NCBI GenBank assembly: GCA_003342895.1
Contig: PTFA01000042.1
Coordinates: forward strand, 2,472,716 to 2,536,715
From: Casuarius casuarius
Taxonomy: Eukaryota > Chordata > Aves > Casuariiformes > Casuariidae
Direction of reading: 5' to 3'
DNA length: 64,000 nt
Below are positions 1 to 12,100 of this stretch, in pieces. Numbering within the stretch: position 1 is the first letter of the stretch; each line of letters opens with the position of its first letter. The notes beneath the pieces were generated by a model. That model searched no databases and was not told the DNA's origin. It was given only the letters and a program-made list of their open reading frames with translations. Both the position numbers and the translations under genes were made by a program.

Positions 1-3000
1 CTTGAACAGGAGAATCTCAAATGTTTGTGCACACTTTGGGATTGAGTGCTAACAGCAGCACAGGGGCAATCTTCTGGATTCACATTGTCAAGGTTCAGAA
101 AAGAAACAGGGGTACTACTTCAGAAGCCAAGATTTCAAACACCCCAGTGACGCCAGCTGTCAGCAGAGCAAACAGTGAAGAACTGAATAAATAGCAAAGC
201 CTCCAAACTCAGCCATGTGCTCCTGGGGACTCAATCAAAATGTGGGATAGGAGTGAAATCAGCCTGGATGAATCCAGAAGCAGGGCTAAATCACTCAACT
301 GCTGGCAGCCAAAGGTGAAGTGGGAGTGATATACCACCACAGGTTTAAGCGCTTGCCTCAGCTTGCAGGGAGTGATAGCCAAGAGCTTTCCTCTTGTGTG
401 TCAGAGGTATTGAATGCCAGAGAAAATGCTGCAAGGTGCATCCTCAGTAGCAGAATGGTAGCTGAGCTTAAAATACACCCCTGGGCTGTACCTCCCAACA
501 CCCAGGTAGTGTAACATGGGGAAAAGGAGTTCCAGGACTGTACTGGGAGAGAGAAGCAGCTTGGCGTTAGCACTGGCATTTGGCCAGGCCAAAGGCTCCC
601 CTTCATTCCTGGCACAGGGCTGCACCACCCACTGCAACATGGTGCATGCAGCTAACTCCATGCACCCACTTACTGGATTCCCCCTCTGTCTAATGGGGCT
701 TCTCTGCTCTGCAAACTGTAGCCTGTTTCTCTCAGGTAGGGAAGCATTTCTTAGGCTCAGGGAAAGAAGCCTGAAATCCAGACGAGGTTTCCCAAGCATA
801 AAGAAGGGGTTTAGAGCAGTGCGAGGCAAAGTGCAGCTCTCTTCTTCAATATTTTCACCACCAGCTTATTCTTTCTCTTCAGTATATATAAAATGTGTTG
901 TCAGTACACTGCCAGGGAAGGATTCTTCTGACTGCAAGAAAAAGTGCTGAGCCATCCCAAAAGGAGGCATGTGACCTAATCTGCTCTGAGAAAGGATGTC
1001 TAATAGCTCAATTCTTTAGAATTTACCCAGCCAAAAAAGTGCTCACCCAGAATTCGTGCAGAGCTGAGTCTGAGTAAATCAGATCACTCCTGGCCATATG
1101 TTTGTGTGTTTCTGCAAATAGTCACAGCGGCGGTTTTGTCAAACTCACTCATGGCAGGTCTCAGGAGACCAAATGTTTCAGTGAGACAGTGTATCCTGTT
1201 GGCAGTTTCTTGAAAACAAAGCTTGGGTGCGTGGTCAGAGCTGAGTATGAACAGATTTTGCTGTGCTTTCGGCTAAGGAAACCACAGTAAAGAGACTAGT
1301 GAATTGTTTTGACAGGATCCCACGTAGCCTGCATACAAAAAAGAAGCTGAAGCTGCTGTTTGGGGCCTTGGGCAGGGAAAGGCCAGATACCCTTCATTTG
1401 CTTGTATAACCCTTCTGTCAGGACTTGACTGGCAACAAAGGACTGAGTTCAAATCTTAGGGGTCAGTTCTAAAACACCAGCTCAGATGTCCATCAGAAGC
1501 CTGGGATAATTAAAACTAAACTTTCTGGTGCTTAGCAAGCTAATTTTCCTCATTTGCAAACATGACTCAGTTGGCTAAATAAACAATGTTTTATTAATGG
1601 GAGAAAAGGAGCAAAATAGGCAATACTTAACTCGTAGTATATTAGTACTATTATTTCACAGTCCTCTGAAGTTGGTTAGGTCTGTCACGAGCTGGCCACT
1701 TCCTTCTCTCCCTCTCTCTATCCCACTTCCAGTTTCGGTTTGTCAAGTCTTGGTGGACAGCAAGGTTAATTCAGGCTGTCTGCTCCATTAGCCATTCCCT
1801 CTTGCCATTCCTCACTCTCTGAGCTAGGCATTGCTAGGAGTTTCTATTTTCCCAGCTCTTCAGCAAGACTCCAAGCAGTATCTCAGACTACCCCCATCCC
1901 TGTGCATTCAGGAAACCCTTCACCCCAACCTTGTCTCTCACTTTGGAGACGACTTCTGAAAGGATTCTGCCCTGTTCTACCCTTTAGAGAAAACTTTTAA
2001 TCAAAGCCTTTTTCTTCTGTCCCTGTGCTTTATTGGTGTTGGTTTGGGTTTTTTGTGAGGCTATACCTTTTGCATTCCAGTGCCTGGTGAGGGTGACCAA
2101 CTCACCCCAGGGACACTGAGGTGTAGCTTTGGCCCAGACTTCTATCCACGGTTACAATTACAAACATTCCTTCACTTAATTATACTCCTCTTTTTTTTTT
2201 AAACAGAAATGCCTCCCAAACATAATGAAATAATACATGCAAAGTAAACATGTCTCAGGCCTGCCCATCGGTTCCTTTCATTTATCTCCCCTTCACCAGA
2301 AGTCAATGCAGTACTCCTTATTTTTAAAAATTTCCTTGGGGTGGTGAGACAATTGTTCTCTCTTCTAGGCCCTGTGTTAAGACAAGGCTGACAGTCGTCA
2401 AAGGGAAAAAAGTCTCCTGACAACATGTCTGCAGACAGGGCTGCACAGCCAGGGGCCATTTCACTGCTGTGCGGATGGCTCAGGTGAGCAGCATTTCCGT
2501 GTAGAAACGTCAGCACTTCTGGAAACTTCTGATGAAGAAGCTGCCCAGGCCTGCAAGCTTGTATGGCATTTGCTAGGAATAATAGTTGCTCCTAGTTATT
2601 ATGCAGTTGTCTAAACTTATAGTGCTTAAAATTATGGTTCATGAATATCTAACTCCCAGGGGAGCTATGAAGATGAATGCAATGATTCAGAGAAACCTAG
2701 TTTACTCTACGTTGAAGACAGACATACCTTCGTGAGAGAGGGAAGGAATTTCAGTATGCAGGAGGTATTTAAATCTGTGCCTGTTAATTTCTTTCTACCA
2801 GAAAAGAATGTATTCTCTCCTGTGAAAACATGTGGACTTCAGAAAATGCACTTGTTTTATACTTTATTCTACAGCTGTTTTTTTTAGAGGGCCCAGATCA
2901 AGCTGAAGTAAGTATACCTAATTTCAGGCACATGCAGTTAGTACAACCACACCTACATCTGGAACTGGTTAGTACTACAAGTTAAGTGTGGCAATGAAAC

Positions 3001-6000
3001 ACAGCATCCCACCTTCGTGCTATTGAAAGAAATGCAATCTAGCTTATGTGACTGGCTGGGTATTGGCACATTGCTTTGCAAGATTAGGTCTGTACCAGTG
3101 TTTCAGATAAGGAGCATACATCAATAAGAATTCCTAGGTTTTTATAAAATTTTTGCTATAGGCGTCCTGCCAGGTAACCCAGGAACTGTAGTTGTAGGTC
3201 CTGCCTTTCCATGGTGCAACATGTATTAGAAAGAACACTGAGGGTTAGCTCTGGGCATACGCTTCGGAACCGAGCTGAGAAGGCTGCAGGGATCTTGGGA
3301 AAATGGGTGGAAAGACCTCACAGAACACCTTTTACTTAGGTTCCTCTGAAGACCGCAGGCTAATCTAATGGATTTTTCCAACCCAGCATATAAATATAGT
3401 ACATAATTTGGGATACTTGAGTATTATCTCCACTTGCAATTTCAATCTGCCAAAACAATATTTCATTAAGATGACAGCTTTCTTTCATTACAGTGTTGTT
3501 TCTTACTGTGTAGTTCTACACACTTTCTTAGGATATCATAAATCTTAGTTTAAAGTGAAATTTAATCATTGGGAAAGGTGATGGCTTGACCACTCTGGAG
3601 ACAAGCGAGCTTCTGAGAAGAACCTAGGCTCCAGCTGTAGCAGCTCCCTTCACTCAGCCCTACCACTCTTGCCTCTGTGCTGCCTCAGAAGGGCCAGCTC
3701 AGGCTATGAGCAGACGACTTAGCCTCCACTTCTGGTGAGTCCTTGACCCTCTGCAGAAGCTACCAAGAGCAGTGCCCATTAGTGCTAACTGTGGTGCGTT
3801 TTCAATGAAACACATGTATCTATAGTAGGAAAGATGACTGGTCTTGGCCATAAGTGTCTCTTGTTGAGGTAAGAAGTTGTTTGCCTGACTTTTTTCATAT
3901 TAGTTGTGATTTTTGATATTCAGGGTCTTCTGTCAGGGCACAGTTAGGGTCAGCTGATACCTAAGGGCCATGCACTGGGCACTAAGGGTGACCCCAGCAC
4001 AGGCCATTACCTCACCATCGGGCACCATCCCACAGGGCCTTACCATGGTGGGCAGAGCTAGGGCTGGTAATGGGGTCCATCGACAGCCTTTGGCACAGAG
4101 CAGGGGTGAACCAGGCTAGGGGCCATCCAGGAGATATGGTCAGGAGCAGAAGGAGATGGGGCTGGGAACAAGGCTGGAGACAAAGCTATGGTATGTGGCC
4201 AAAGTCCATTCAGGAGACAGAGCCAGAGGCAGGGCTGGGGACAGGCACACCTGCAGGTCACCTGGAGCAGGGACTGATGGCCCTGGGCTGAGCTGAAATG
4301 GGGTCCTGGGCAAGGGTATGGGTGGAGGCCCCAGATGAGGCTTGTCAGGGCCATTAAGGCCTATTAGTGCCCTCAGGCCCCTGTCATTATCAACCAGATC
4401 AGAATTTCTGATTTTGATCAACAAAATAACCTTTGCTATTCTTGCAAACAATTATTGCCACTGAGTCTCCCTTTGAACAGTTTCTGTTTCTTAAATGTAG
4501 GTCTGAGTCCAACCTCTATGTCTGAATGTCTAGAATTTGAATCTAGAATTTAAAATATGTTCAGGTCTAGGCCAAAATTTTATCAAAAAGACTGTTTGTA
4601 AGATTGATTGTAAAAACCACCTGTCATTTATAGATCCTGGTTTTGCCACCTGGAACAATCCAGTGAACCGAAGGATTTGACACTTGCTATAGTCACAGTG
4701 AAACGGTAATTCATTCACTTTTGAAGTAAAGCCAAACATGTAGAAGATAAAATATCATTAAGGCAGAGAAACGCTTCAAAACAGCCTAGTTTGTTAGCTG
4801 GTACTTTCTTATGATCTTCGGATCAGTTTGGATTCTACTGAAAAAAAAGCCATAAATCTCAGGCATCTCATTGGATGTAACTGGAAACTGTTCAATCCAT
4901 GTTGTCACAGGGCTCAAACAGGCCTGTAGGTCAGACACAAAGCATTTGGCACTCCAAAAGTTTGGATGTGAAAGAATGGGAATCAAACACTAATATTCTG
5001 AGTATTGTTGAAGGGGTAGGAATTGGTATTCTTAAGGAACAGAAAGCTTCCAATCAGTCAGCCAAGTCGTCTGATGCATTGCTGAGATTAAAGCCATAAT
5101 ACAATATTGCAGACAACCCAGCCTATTAGCTTTGAACCTCATATTACAGTCAACTTTCAACATTTTCAAAGCCTCCAGGTCTCTGATGTGGCAATGGGAA
5201 GTTCTTCTGAGCTATTTCCCATATGGATATATTTATGGCTCCTGACAGTTTTGATCATGACTTCTTCAAATTTATCCCGCATGAGCACTTATGGATCTGT
5301 CTGCTGATCTTGGTTGCCTGATTGGTACATTCTCAGCTAGCTCATCTGTCTGGAAAGGTCAGGATTTCCCTCTAAATGGGCCATAATCACAAGGCCCAGG
5401 CCCAAAGACATAATACAGCCACGCCTGGATTCAGTTAATTGGAAAAGCCTCTTATAGGAAAGCTAAGTTACAAAAATGATTGTTTTTCTTCAGATTTAGA
5501 GATCTGCAATTGTCGTGAGCTTCAAGATAATCCCTCTCATCTCAGCTCTACTTCTGAGCCTTTTCTTCCCTGGATTTCACTTCCCCTGATAAATGCAACG
5601 TTTCAGGCTGCTCCAAGGCATCGTTCCCCTGAGCTGTACTGCTCAAGTCCCCCACATGGTGGCAGAGTGTGTAACAGACTTTTTCCCAGCCAAAAAAGTG
5701 AAGAAAGGATCAGTAGTTGAAACTTTCAAAGAAACGCCAGATGGATGTGTTCCATTTTCACAGGAGATATATAGCTATATACACCCTTGGCATGGCTTTG
5801 AAAATCTCATCCAGCAGCAATGAACACAGTAGGTGAAAATGTCTTGCAGACAAGGTCAATGGCTTTTTTTAATTTCCCTTCTGTCAAAAGGAAAAGCATG
5901 TTGTTATTCTTTCTAGAGCTACCACTAATGTATATCCATTCCTCCTGGTAGTGCTCAGTTGCAGTCTTGTGACCCAGTGGATGGCTGAGGCCTTTCTCAT

Positions 6001-6949
6001 TCCTGCTTACAGCTTTCCCCTCAAGCCTGGCACCCAGTTACGACTTTATATAATGACCTTTTCAATTTAAATCCAGCAAGCCAGCACCATGTGAACCAAG
6101 AAACAATCTGCTAAGCTCACAGACACCAAGCAAATGTTGGAAACACTCCCCTCTCCCTTTATTGATTCAACAGCATATCAAACAGTTTTCAGGTTCCCAG
6201 CAAATAGCAGAACCCTGTTGGAAGGGCTCAGCTTTTAGGTACTGTTAGATTTAACGCCTAACAATTACGTATACTTGTTTAATTCCAGTTTTTTATTGCC
6301 CTGTGGGGCCAGAACACTGCAGCTCCCCATGGAAGGTGCTAACCCTCTGAAAGAGCAGCCTAAGAATAAATGGTAAAACCTGACCTCCCTCACCTTCCAG
6401 CCTAGCTGATCACAAAATGCCTCATGGCTGTGTGGAGAGGGAGGGAAATGTTGTGGAGGTCAGCGGCTATGGAGTCTGGAGCAAACCTCCAAGACTTCTC
6501 TTTTCGAAAGCTTTGTTTCCTTGTGCAGCTCATGACTAGGCAAACAAGATGTCAGCTTCGACAAAGGGGCTGAGGCAGCAGCGCTCTGAGCTGAGCCCCT
6601 ATATGCAGGCTATCTAACGACTCCAAAGCAGACACGCATGCCTCGGAGGCACTCCTTATCTACCGCGGTATCCTTATCTAACCCTCCTCCTGGGAGCGCT
6701 GTGGCACTTGTTCTCCTCACAGCACGCACCAGGCTGGGAGGCACTGTTGTGACCGCCTGGCGCAGCCCATATCTCCCAGCGCAGGGAAGCCTGTGCCTCA
6801 GGTTTCAGGGGGCTGCTTTTGTGGGCCTCCAGTTTGCTAGGTCACACTGCCAGCTAACGCCTAGCTGCAATACCACACCNCTCCGGCTTGCCTGCCACGC
6901 AGTGGGGATCCTTTGCGTGCAGCCTCCCCCTGTGCTGATGCCTCTGGGG
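1..6949. other. Intergenic sequence downstream of RUNX1, left part
   Basis: No open reading frame here resembles a known protein and no exon chain can be supported. A purine-rich stretch at about 4060-4300 repeats loose GGCTGGGGACA-like words, resembling a decayed minisatellite. A CTCF-like word (CCACATGGTGGCAG) occurs at about 5652-5665 but fits the consensus only moderately. In human, the next gene past the RUNX1 3' end is CLIC6 in convergent orientation; no CLIC6 exon was recognised here. Confidence 0.7.
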
Positions 6950-7730
6950 GACCCGCTTGCCCTGCGGCCCCTGCACGCCAGCTCCTCGGCGAGAGCAGAG
7001 CCAGCACAGCTCCCACCCTCGCCACGGGAGTCTGGGGCCCACGGCATCGCCCGCGGGGGGCCGAGGCACCCAGGCCTCCCCCTAACCACAGCGTCTCTCT
7101 GAGGACCTCCGGCGGCCTCCGGCTGCCGCGGGTCGTGCTGCCCGCCGTGGGCACGGCAGCCCCAGCCGGGCCCCCGGCGCCACCAGCGCCTCAGCGGCCG
7201 CGCCGGCGGGCGGTGCGGGGCGGTGAGGCGGGAAGCCGCCCAAGTCTGGCGGCGGTGGCCCTCTAGCGGCCTCTGGCCTCCCGCGCGAGGGGAGGGCTGC
7301 CCCAGCGCGGCCGCGGGCTGGCACCGTTAACGACCGAACCGGCGGCGGCGGCCGCGCTGGGCAGCCGTTGGGGAGCCGTTGGGGAGCGCTAGCCGCGGCG
7401 CCCGGCTCCTGCCTCGGAGTAGCTCTGCTCAAAAGCCCGGCAGGGTGGCGGAGTCCTGGTGCTTCAAGCGTGGCCACCCTGTGGGCCCACATAGCCTGTG
7501 CGCCCTCAGGGAGAGGTCTCCCCTCATGGCGTCTCTCCCTGGGTGTTTCTGCCGGCTCTTTCGCACCCTGCCAGGGCCCTGGCCTGGCGTAGGAGGCCAC
7601 ATGCCGGGCTGTCGCCCTCCTCGCCCCGCTCTCCGGCCGCCTGCACCCCGGGGCGGATGGGACCTGCGGCCTGCCAGGCGGCTGTGCCTGCTGGGTGGCC
7701 CCCATGCGGGAAAGGTCATGGTGCTGTGCT
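6950..7730. promoter_or_regulatory. CpG-rich island in the region downstream of RUNX1
   Basis: GC content and CpG frequency jump sharply compared with the flanks, peaking at about 7020-7420 where CpG is dense (for example CGGCGGCGGCGGCCGCG at about 7340-7356, and CTAGCCGCGGCGCCCGG). A 12-bp word, agccgttgggg, is repeated in tandem near 7362-7384. Long open frames exist on both strands, up to 247 codons on the minus strand, but they are low-complexity R/P/A/G-rich translations expected from GC-rich DNA. No clear splice donor or TATA box fixes a promoter direction. It may be the promoter of an unannotated non-coding RNA, a distal enhancer island, or a GC-rich patch without function. Confidence 0.55.
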
Positions 7731-8426
7731 GGGGCCGCATGGCGCTCAGAGGGGCCTGGGAAGAAAACGCGCCCCTGCTCCTGCTGCATGCCGCAGCCCA
7801 ATGCCTCGCGCACACTCCCTGCCAAGTGGCCCAGCGCATCCTTCCCGTCACCTCTCCTTCTGCGGAATATCTTCTGTTTATTTAGGCAGCAGCTGCTACT
7901 CCCAAAGTTTGTAAATCCTTATTTCCCATTTCTGCTGGTAATTCCACAGTGACTTCCCTAAGGCCGGGTCCCAGCTCAGGCGGTGGGAGCCCCGCTGGAG
8001 ACAGCTGGATCCGCTCTCCTTGTGCCGATGCTCATACCTGCCGGTCTGCCGGCCTGCCAGCCTGTGAAAGTGCACGGTGTAGCCGCAGAGGAGCAGGCAG
8101 CTTTTCTCACCTTGCAGTAAGGGCTCTGCATGCACAGAAAGACCACAGTTCCCAATCAGACCTATGTTTGTAACGAGCCACTCCAAAACAAAAGTGTTAC
8201 TCTGGCAGGACAACTAAGGCTAGGCTAAGATTGGCCAATTTGTTTGTCAGAGCCTTTCAAAAACAAACCCCAAAAGAAGAGTTATACTATTCTTGGCACA
8301 GACCAAGTGCTGCAAGCCACGCTGTAATAAATACACTTGTGTGGCTGAAGGCAGTATTAGCTTTGAGTGACCTGCTGCTCTCAAAGAAGCTTCCCTTCCC
8401 CTCCCTACCCCTAAAAGTAGGCCTCA

Positions 8427-8560
8427 TAGCTTCATAGCTTGTAAAGCTAGAAGGACCGATTCTAATTCTCTGACCCAGACATTTTTAGCACAGGCCATCA
8501 GTACAGTTTGTATTTGAAATTTCATCAAGAGGCCAAATGGGTGTGGTAACAGCCTAGATT
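8427..8560 (-). mobile_element. Degraded CR1-type LINE, 3' end
   Basis: The plus strand begins tcatagcttcatagcttg and continues with gctagaaggacc and later agcacaggccatcagtac. This matches the layout of the antisense 3' end of sauropsid CR1 elements (tandem tcatag words, then a 'gaaggacca' block, then 'cacaggccat'). Recognition is from memory of the family; the copy is old and truncated. Confidence 0.6.
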
Positions 8561-8984
8561 TTTATGTTCCCAGGGCCCACNTCCATGACAGTCACAACCT
8601 CCACCTCCTTCCCCGTTAAGTGCCTCCACTCACAAACAGGGAAAAATAATTCCCTCTTCCATACACCCCAGCTCAGCCATTCTCCAGGAAGACCTGAGTC
8701 AGATGTTTGGTACCTAAACAGAATACCTGAGGAAGGTGGGGAAGAAGGAGACAATTGCTGGAGGGAGACACACAGTTACTAAACCAGCCTAATGTAAACA
8801 AGATCTAAAGCAAGAGTTCAACGTTATTAAAACAAGGGGAAAATGCCAAAGAAGGAAATTCTTCTCTGTTCAGTCACCTAGCTCCAGAGCCAATGAAACC
8901 TGCTTTACCATCCCTGAAAGATGATATATGAGCATGTTTTGAAATTGCAGACAACAATAACAACAATGGTCCTCTCTATGGACC

Positions 8985-9165
8985 TATTCATCAATGGAGC
9001 TCAAAGTGCTTCTCAGTGAAGGTCAGTGTCACTACCAATTTACAGATGGGGAAACTGAGGCACAGGAAGGAAGAGATCAGCCATCAGCAAGTGAAAAAGC
9101 CAGGGACAAATCCTTAGTCATGTCACTGTGCTAAGCTGCGACACTTGGCAAGCATAAGCCTAAGT
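8985..9165 (-). mobile_element. MIR-like amniote CORE-SINE fragment
   Basis: The plus strand contains gctcaaagtgcttctcag, then tttacagatggggaaactga, then ggcacaggaaggaagagat. This is the antisense of the well-known MIR tail found across amniotes. The copy is diverged beyond that core. Confidence 0.75.
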
Positions 9166-12100
9166 TTTAGAATAGCAGCTGTGACAGGGCACCTCTTACT
9201 GTAGCAGTGGGGGTTTAGCCCCTAATCATGCTGTCAGGTGTCTATAAGGCACATGCACTTATACGAAAAAGACGCCCATTTGATGAGGCTGCAGAGGGAT
9301 GGATATGAGCCAGAAGTGATGGAAGAGCACAGTTGAGCTGGAGAAGTGGAGAGAGAACAGTTCCAAAGGACAGAAAAGGGAGAAAAGTACAGGAATAGCT
9401 GTATTTAATAGAGTATTGTAACAACTGGCAAGGAGATGTGGAACTCGTGGGAGTTGTGTTAGTTTCTGATGATGGGTCTTACCAGCAACTGAGAGCTCTA
9501 TATCATGAAGCTAAACAGTGTCTGAGCTGTGGTGCAAAGGAGAAAAGAGACACTTCAGGAATTTAATTCTGAAAGGTGCAGTGCACTCACTGTAAGAAGT
9601 TGAGGTTATTCTCCTTCTTGTAGCATCTGTTTCCATTAACTTTACAAAGGAGAACCTAGTTCCTAGGATGTTTTTGCTCTAACATGTGGTGATTTGTTTA
9701 TTTTATCAGGGACAGAAACAAAGCTTCAGAAGTTTTCCCTTTTTTCAGCTATTTACAGCTTCCTGCACTGGAAGGAAGAACCAGTCTCTGGGTACTAGTC
9801 TTTTCTTCACACCTCTTTAACAGACACATGAAAGGACTTCTTCTCTTTAACAGATCCTGCTTTTTTTGTGTTAGAACTATTTTCTCTTTCTTAGTTGCAA
9901 AGTGCAAGTGGAAAGGATAGGAGACAGGAAACATAATTTTGCTTATTTAAAGATCTGGAGTAAATTTGACATATCCCCCTCCCCTCAAGACAGACCAAAC
10001 ACAACTCACTTTTCCTTTATGCACAGCTGTGTTACTGAAACCACCAAGGCTCCTGTGGGAGGCAAACCTCAATACGCTGGCTGATATTGTTGCAGACAGG
10101 GTACAAAAATATCCCTCACGGAAGTCACTGAAGGGCTCTCTGTCTTCCACCCACCCTTGTCTCAGTGCACTGTTTGTTGTATTTGAAAGACTTGAATTGA
10201 AGAGTGGCAAAATTCATCACTCCCAAGTAGAGAACCTCAACAATGAGTAACTCCTTTTTTTATCTTTAATGCAACCACATTAGCTGAACGGAGGCTTGGA
10301 AACCTCTTGACCATTTGATTTAATTGTATAGAAGGTACAGCAAGATCTGGACAAATGATGCATCTTAAGGCTTTAAAATCTGATAAGCAGGCATTGAAGA
10401 GTCAAAGAATAGTCACCTCCTGTGAGACAGGGAGCAATGGAGACATAGCTACAAAGATTGCCCCAAAGACCAGTGCTTGAGGTATGGATGGAAAACAAAC
10501 ATGTTTTGTAAAGCCACTATGCACTTGTAGTTCCACTTTTGAAATCATGTTTCATGATATTCTTCTATATTTTTCTTCCTTTTCATTCCTTCCCTATCTC
10601 CCAGCTATGGACTGACTTGATCTGGGACTTATTTGAGGACGTAGTGCAAGCAAACACAAGTGAGAAAAAGCCACCTCTTAAGGGTGAGGAAGCACACTGA
10701 CAAGTATTCGTTCTGGAGGCAGGAAAGAAGACCTTGCAGAGATGTATTGAAGCCAAATACCAATTCAACTATAGGCTACCCATTAAAACAGGATAGCCTG
10801 CCAGCTTTAAGGTCCTTTATATTCTGCTCATAGATCAAATGCACCTCTGCTTTGCCGACAGGTTCACAAGTCACTGCCCATTTCTTAACTTTATCCTCAG
10901 GAGAACTCAGAGAAGTGCAACCCAAAAATATGGTGTCTGAAGGAGAATTAATGTGACTTTAGAAAGCAGAAAATGTCAAGCTTGGCTACATGGCACTGGG
11001 GAGGGACAAAAGTATTTTTCAAAAAGTGATATGCATAGAGACCCAGGAAGGATAAGAAATATAGATCGTTACAGAGTGGTCTTACTATTTTCAAAGGGAT
11101 CAAATTTGGAATGGGAGAAGAATGCAAGCCAAAATCTCTACTACCTTAACACGTTAGGACTCGTCTGCAAGGTCACCCAAGTGAGCCCACAGGATTGCAG
11201 CCATAGTCCTGACAGCACTGAATAATAGCCAAAATGCCTGTCTAGGAGGAGCTTGCTTTTGTCATTCATACCTGGAGTTGGTTGGAAATATTTCTGATAA
11301 ACTGTGCTCTTGGTGGAACAAGCTGACTCACCCCAGTGATATCACTGTAGCTGCTGAGCAGCAGCCCTGCCTGGTTCCCACAGAGTGAGAAGCTTGGAAG
11401 TCCCAGGATTTCCAGCTAAGCTGGCAGGCCCTAATCTTTGGCAACCAAGATCATTTGGTTTCAGCATTTTCAAAAGAATGTGATTGAACATTATTTCAGG
11501 ACCACATGGCCAAATTTTTGCTGTGTGCAGAAAGTTTTGAAAATGTCACTTCCATGCCAAAACAGAACAACTGCTCTTCCCCTCTTCCATGCCCCAAATC
11601 ATAATACCCATGGGACAGACCTACTGGCATTTGACTGGCTGTGATTGTACATCTCCCAAAGTTACATGTATTGGCCTGAAATCATTGGGCTCCGAGTTCT
11701 GCAGGAGGCGGGAGAAATATGAGATGCATGTGGAAGAGGTGAGAGCAGAACAGGAGAAGAAAGGGCAGGATAATTACCTAATAATAACACCTTCTCCCCG
11801 CCTCCAGAATGTAGCTACAGTTTTACACAGGGAAAGGGAAGCATAAAATAATCCGTATTGTTTTATTTCAGAGCAGTTCTTTATCATAAACATTTAGGAG
11901 AGGGATGGTGAAGTTTGTCACAGACCGCAGGGGTTTGACACAGGGATTTTGCTGTTTCAGTGAAAATTAGCTGAGCTTCAGCCCAGTTGGAAGGACTTCT
12001 ATGGCTGTGTGGATGTAATGCTCGCCTGATGCCAAGACACAGTGCAGTGTGACCACTGGGCTCCTTTGAGGCAGGCCATCTAAAAAAGCCAAGAGGCTGT

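Noticed and set aside
1440..1470. gagttcaaatctta as a tRNA B-box or MIR 5' part
   Set aside because: No matching A-box or cloverleaf arms at the right spacing, and no further SINE similarity nearby.
5652..5665. CCACATGGTGGCAG as a CTCF site
   Set aside because: It departs from the CTCF core in the middle and lacks the flanking context; clearly weaker than the intron 6 motif.
7082..7825. 247-codon open frame on the minus strand in the CpG island, and overlapping long frames on the plus strand
   Set aside because: All are Arg/Pro/Ala/Gly-rich translations typical of stop-poor GC-rich DNA. Several frames are open at once on both strands, with no family resemblance and no splice-site support.
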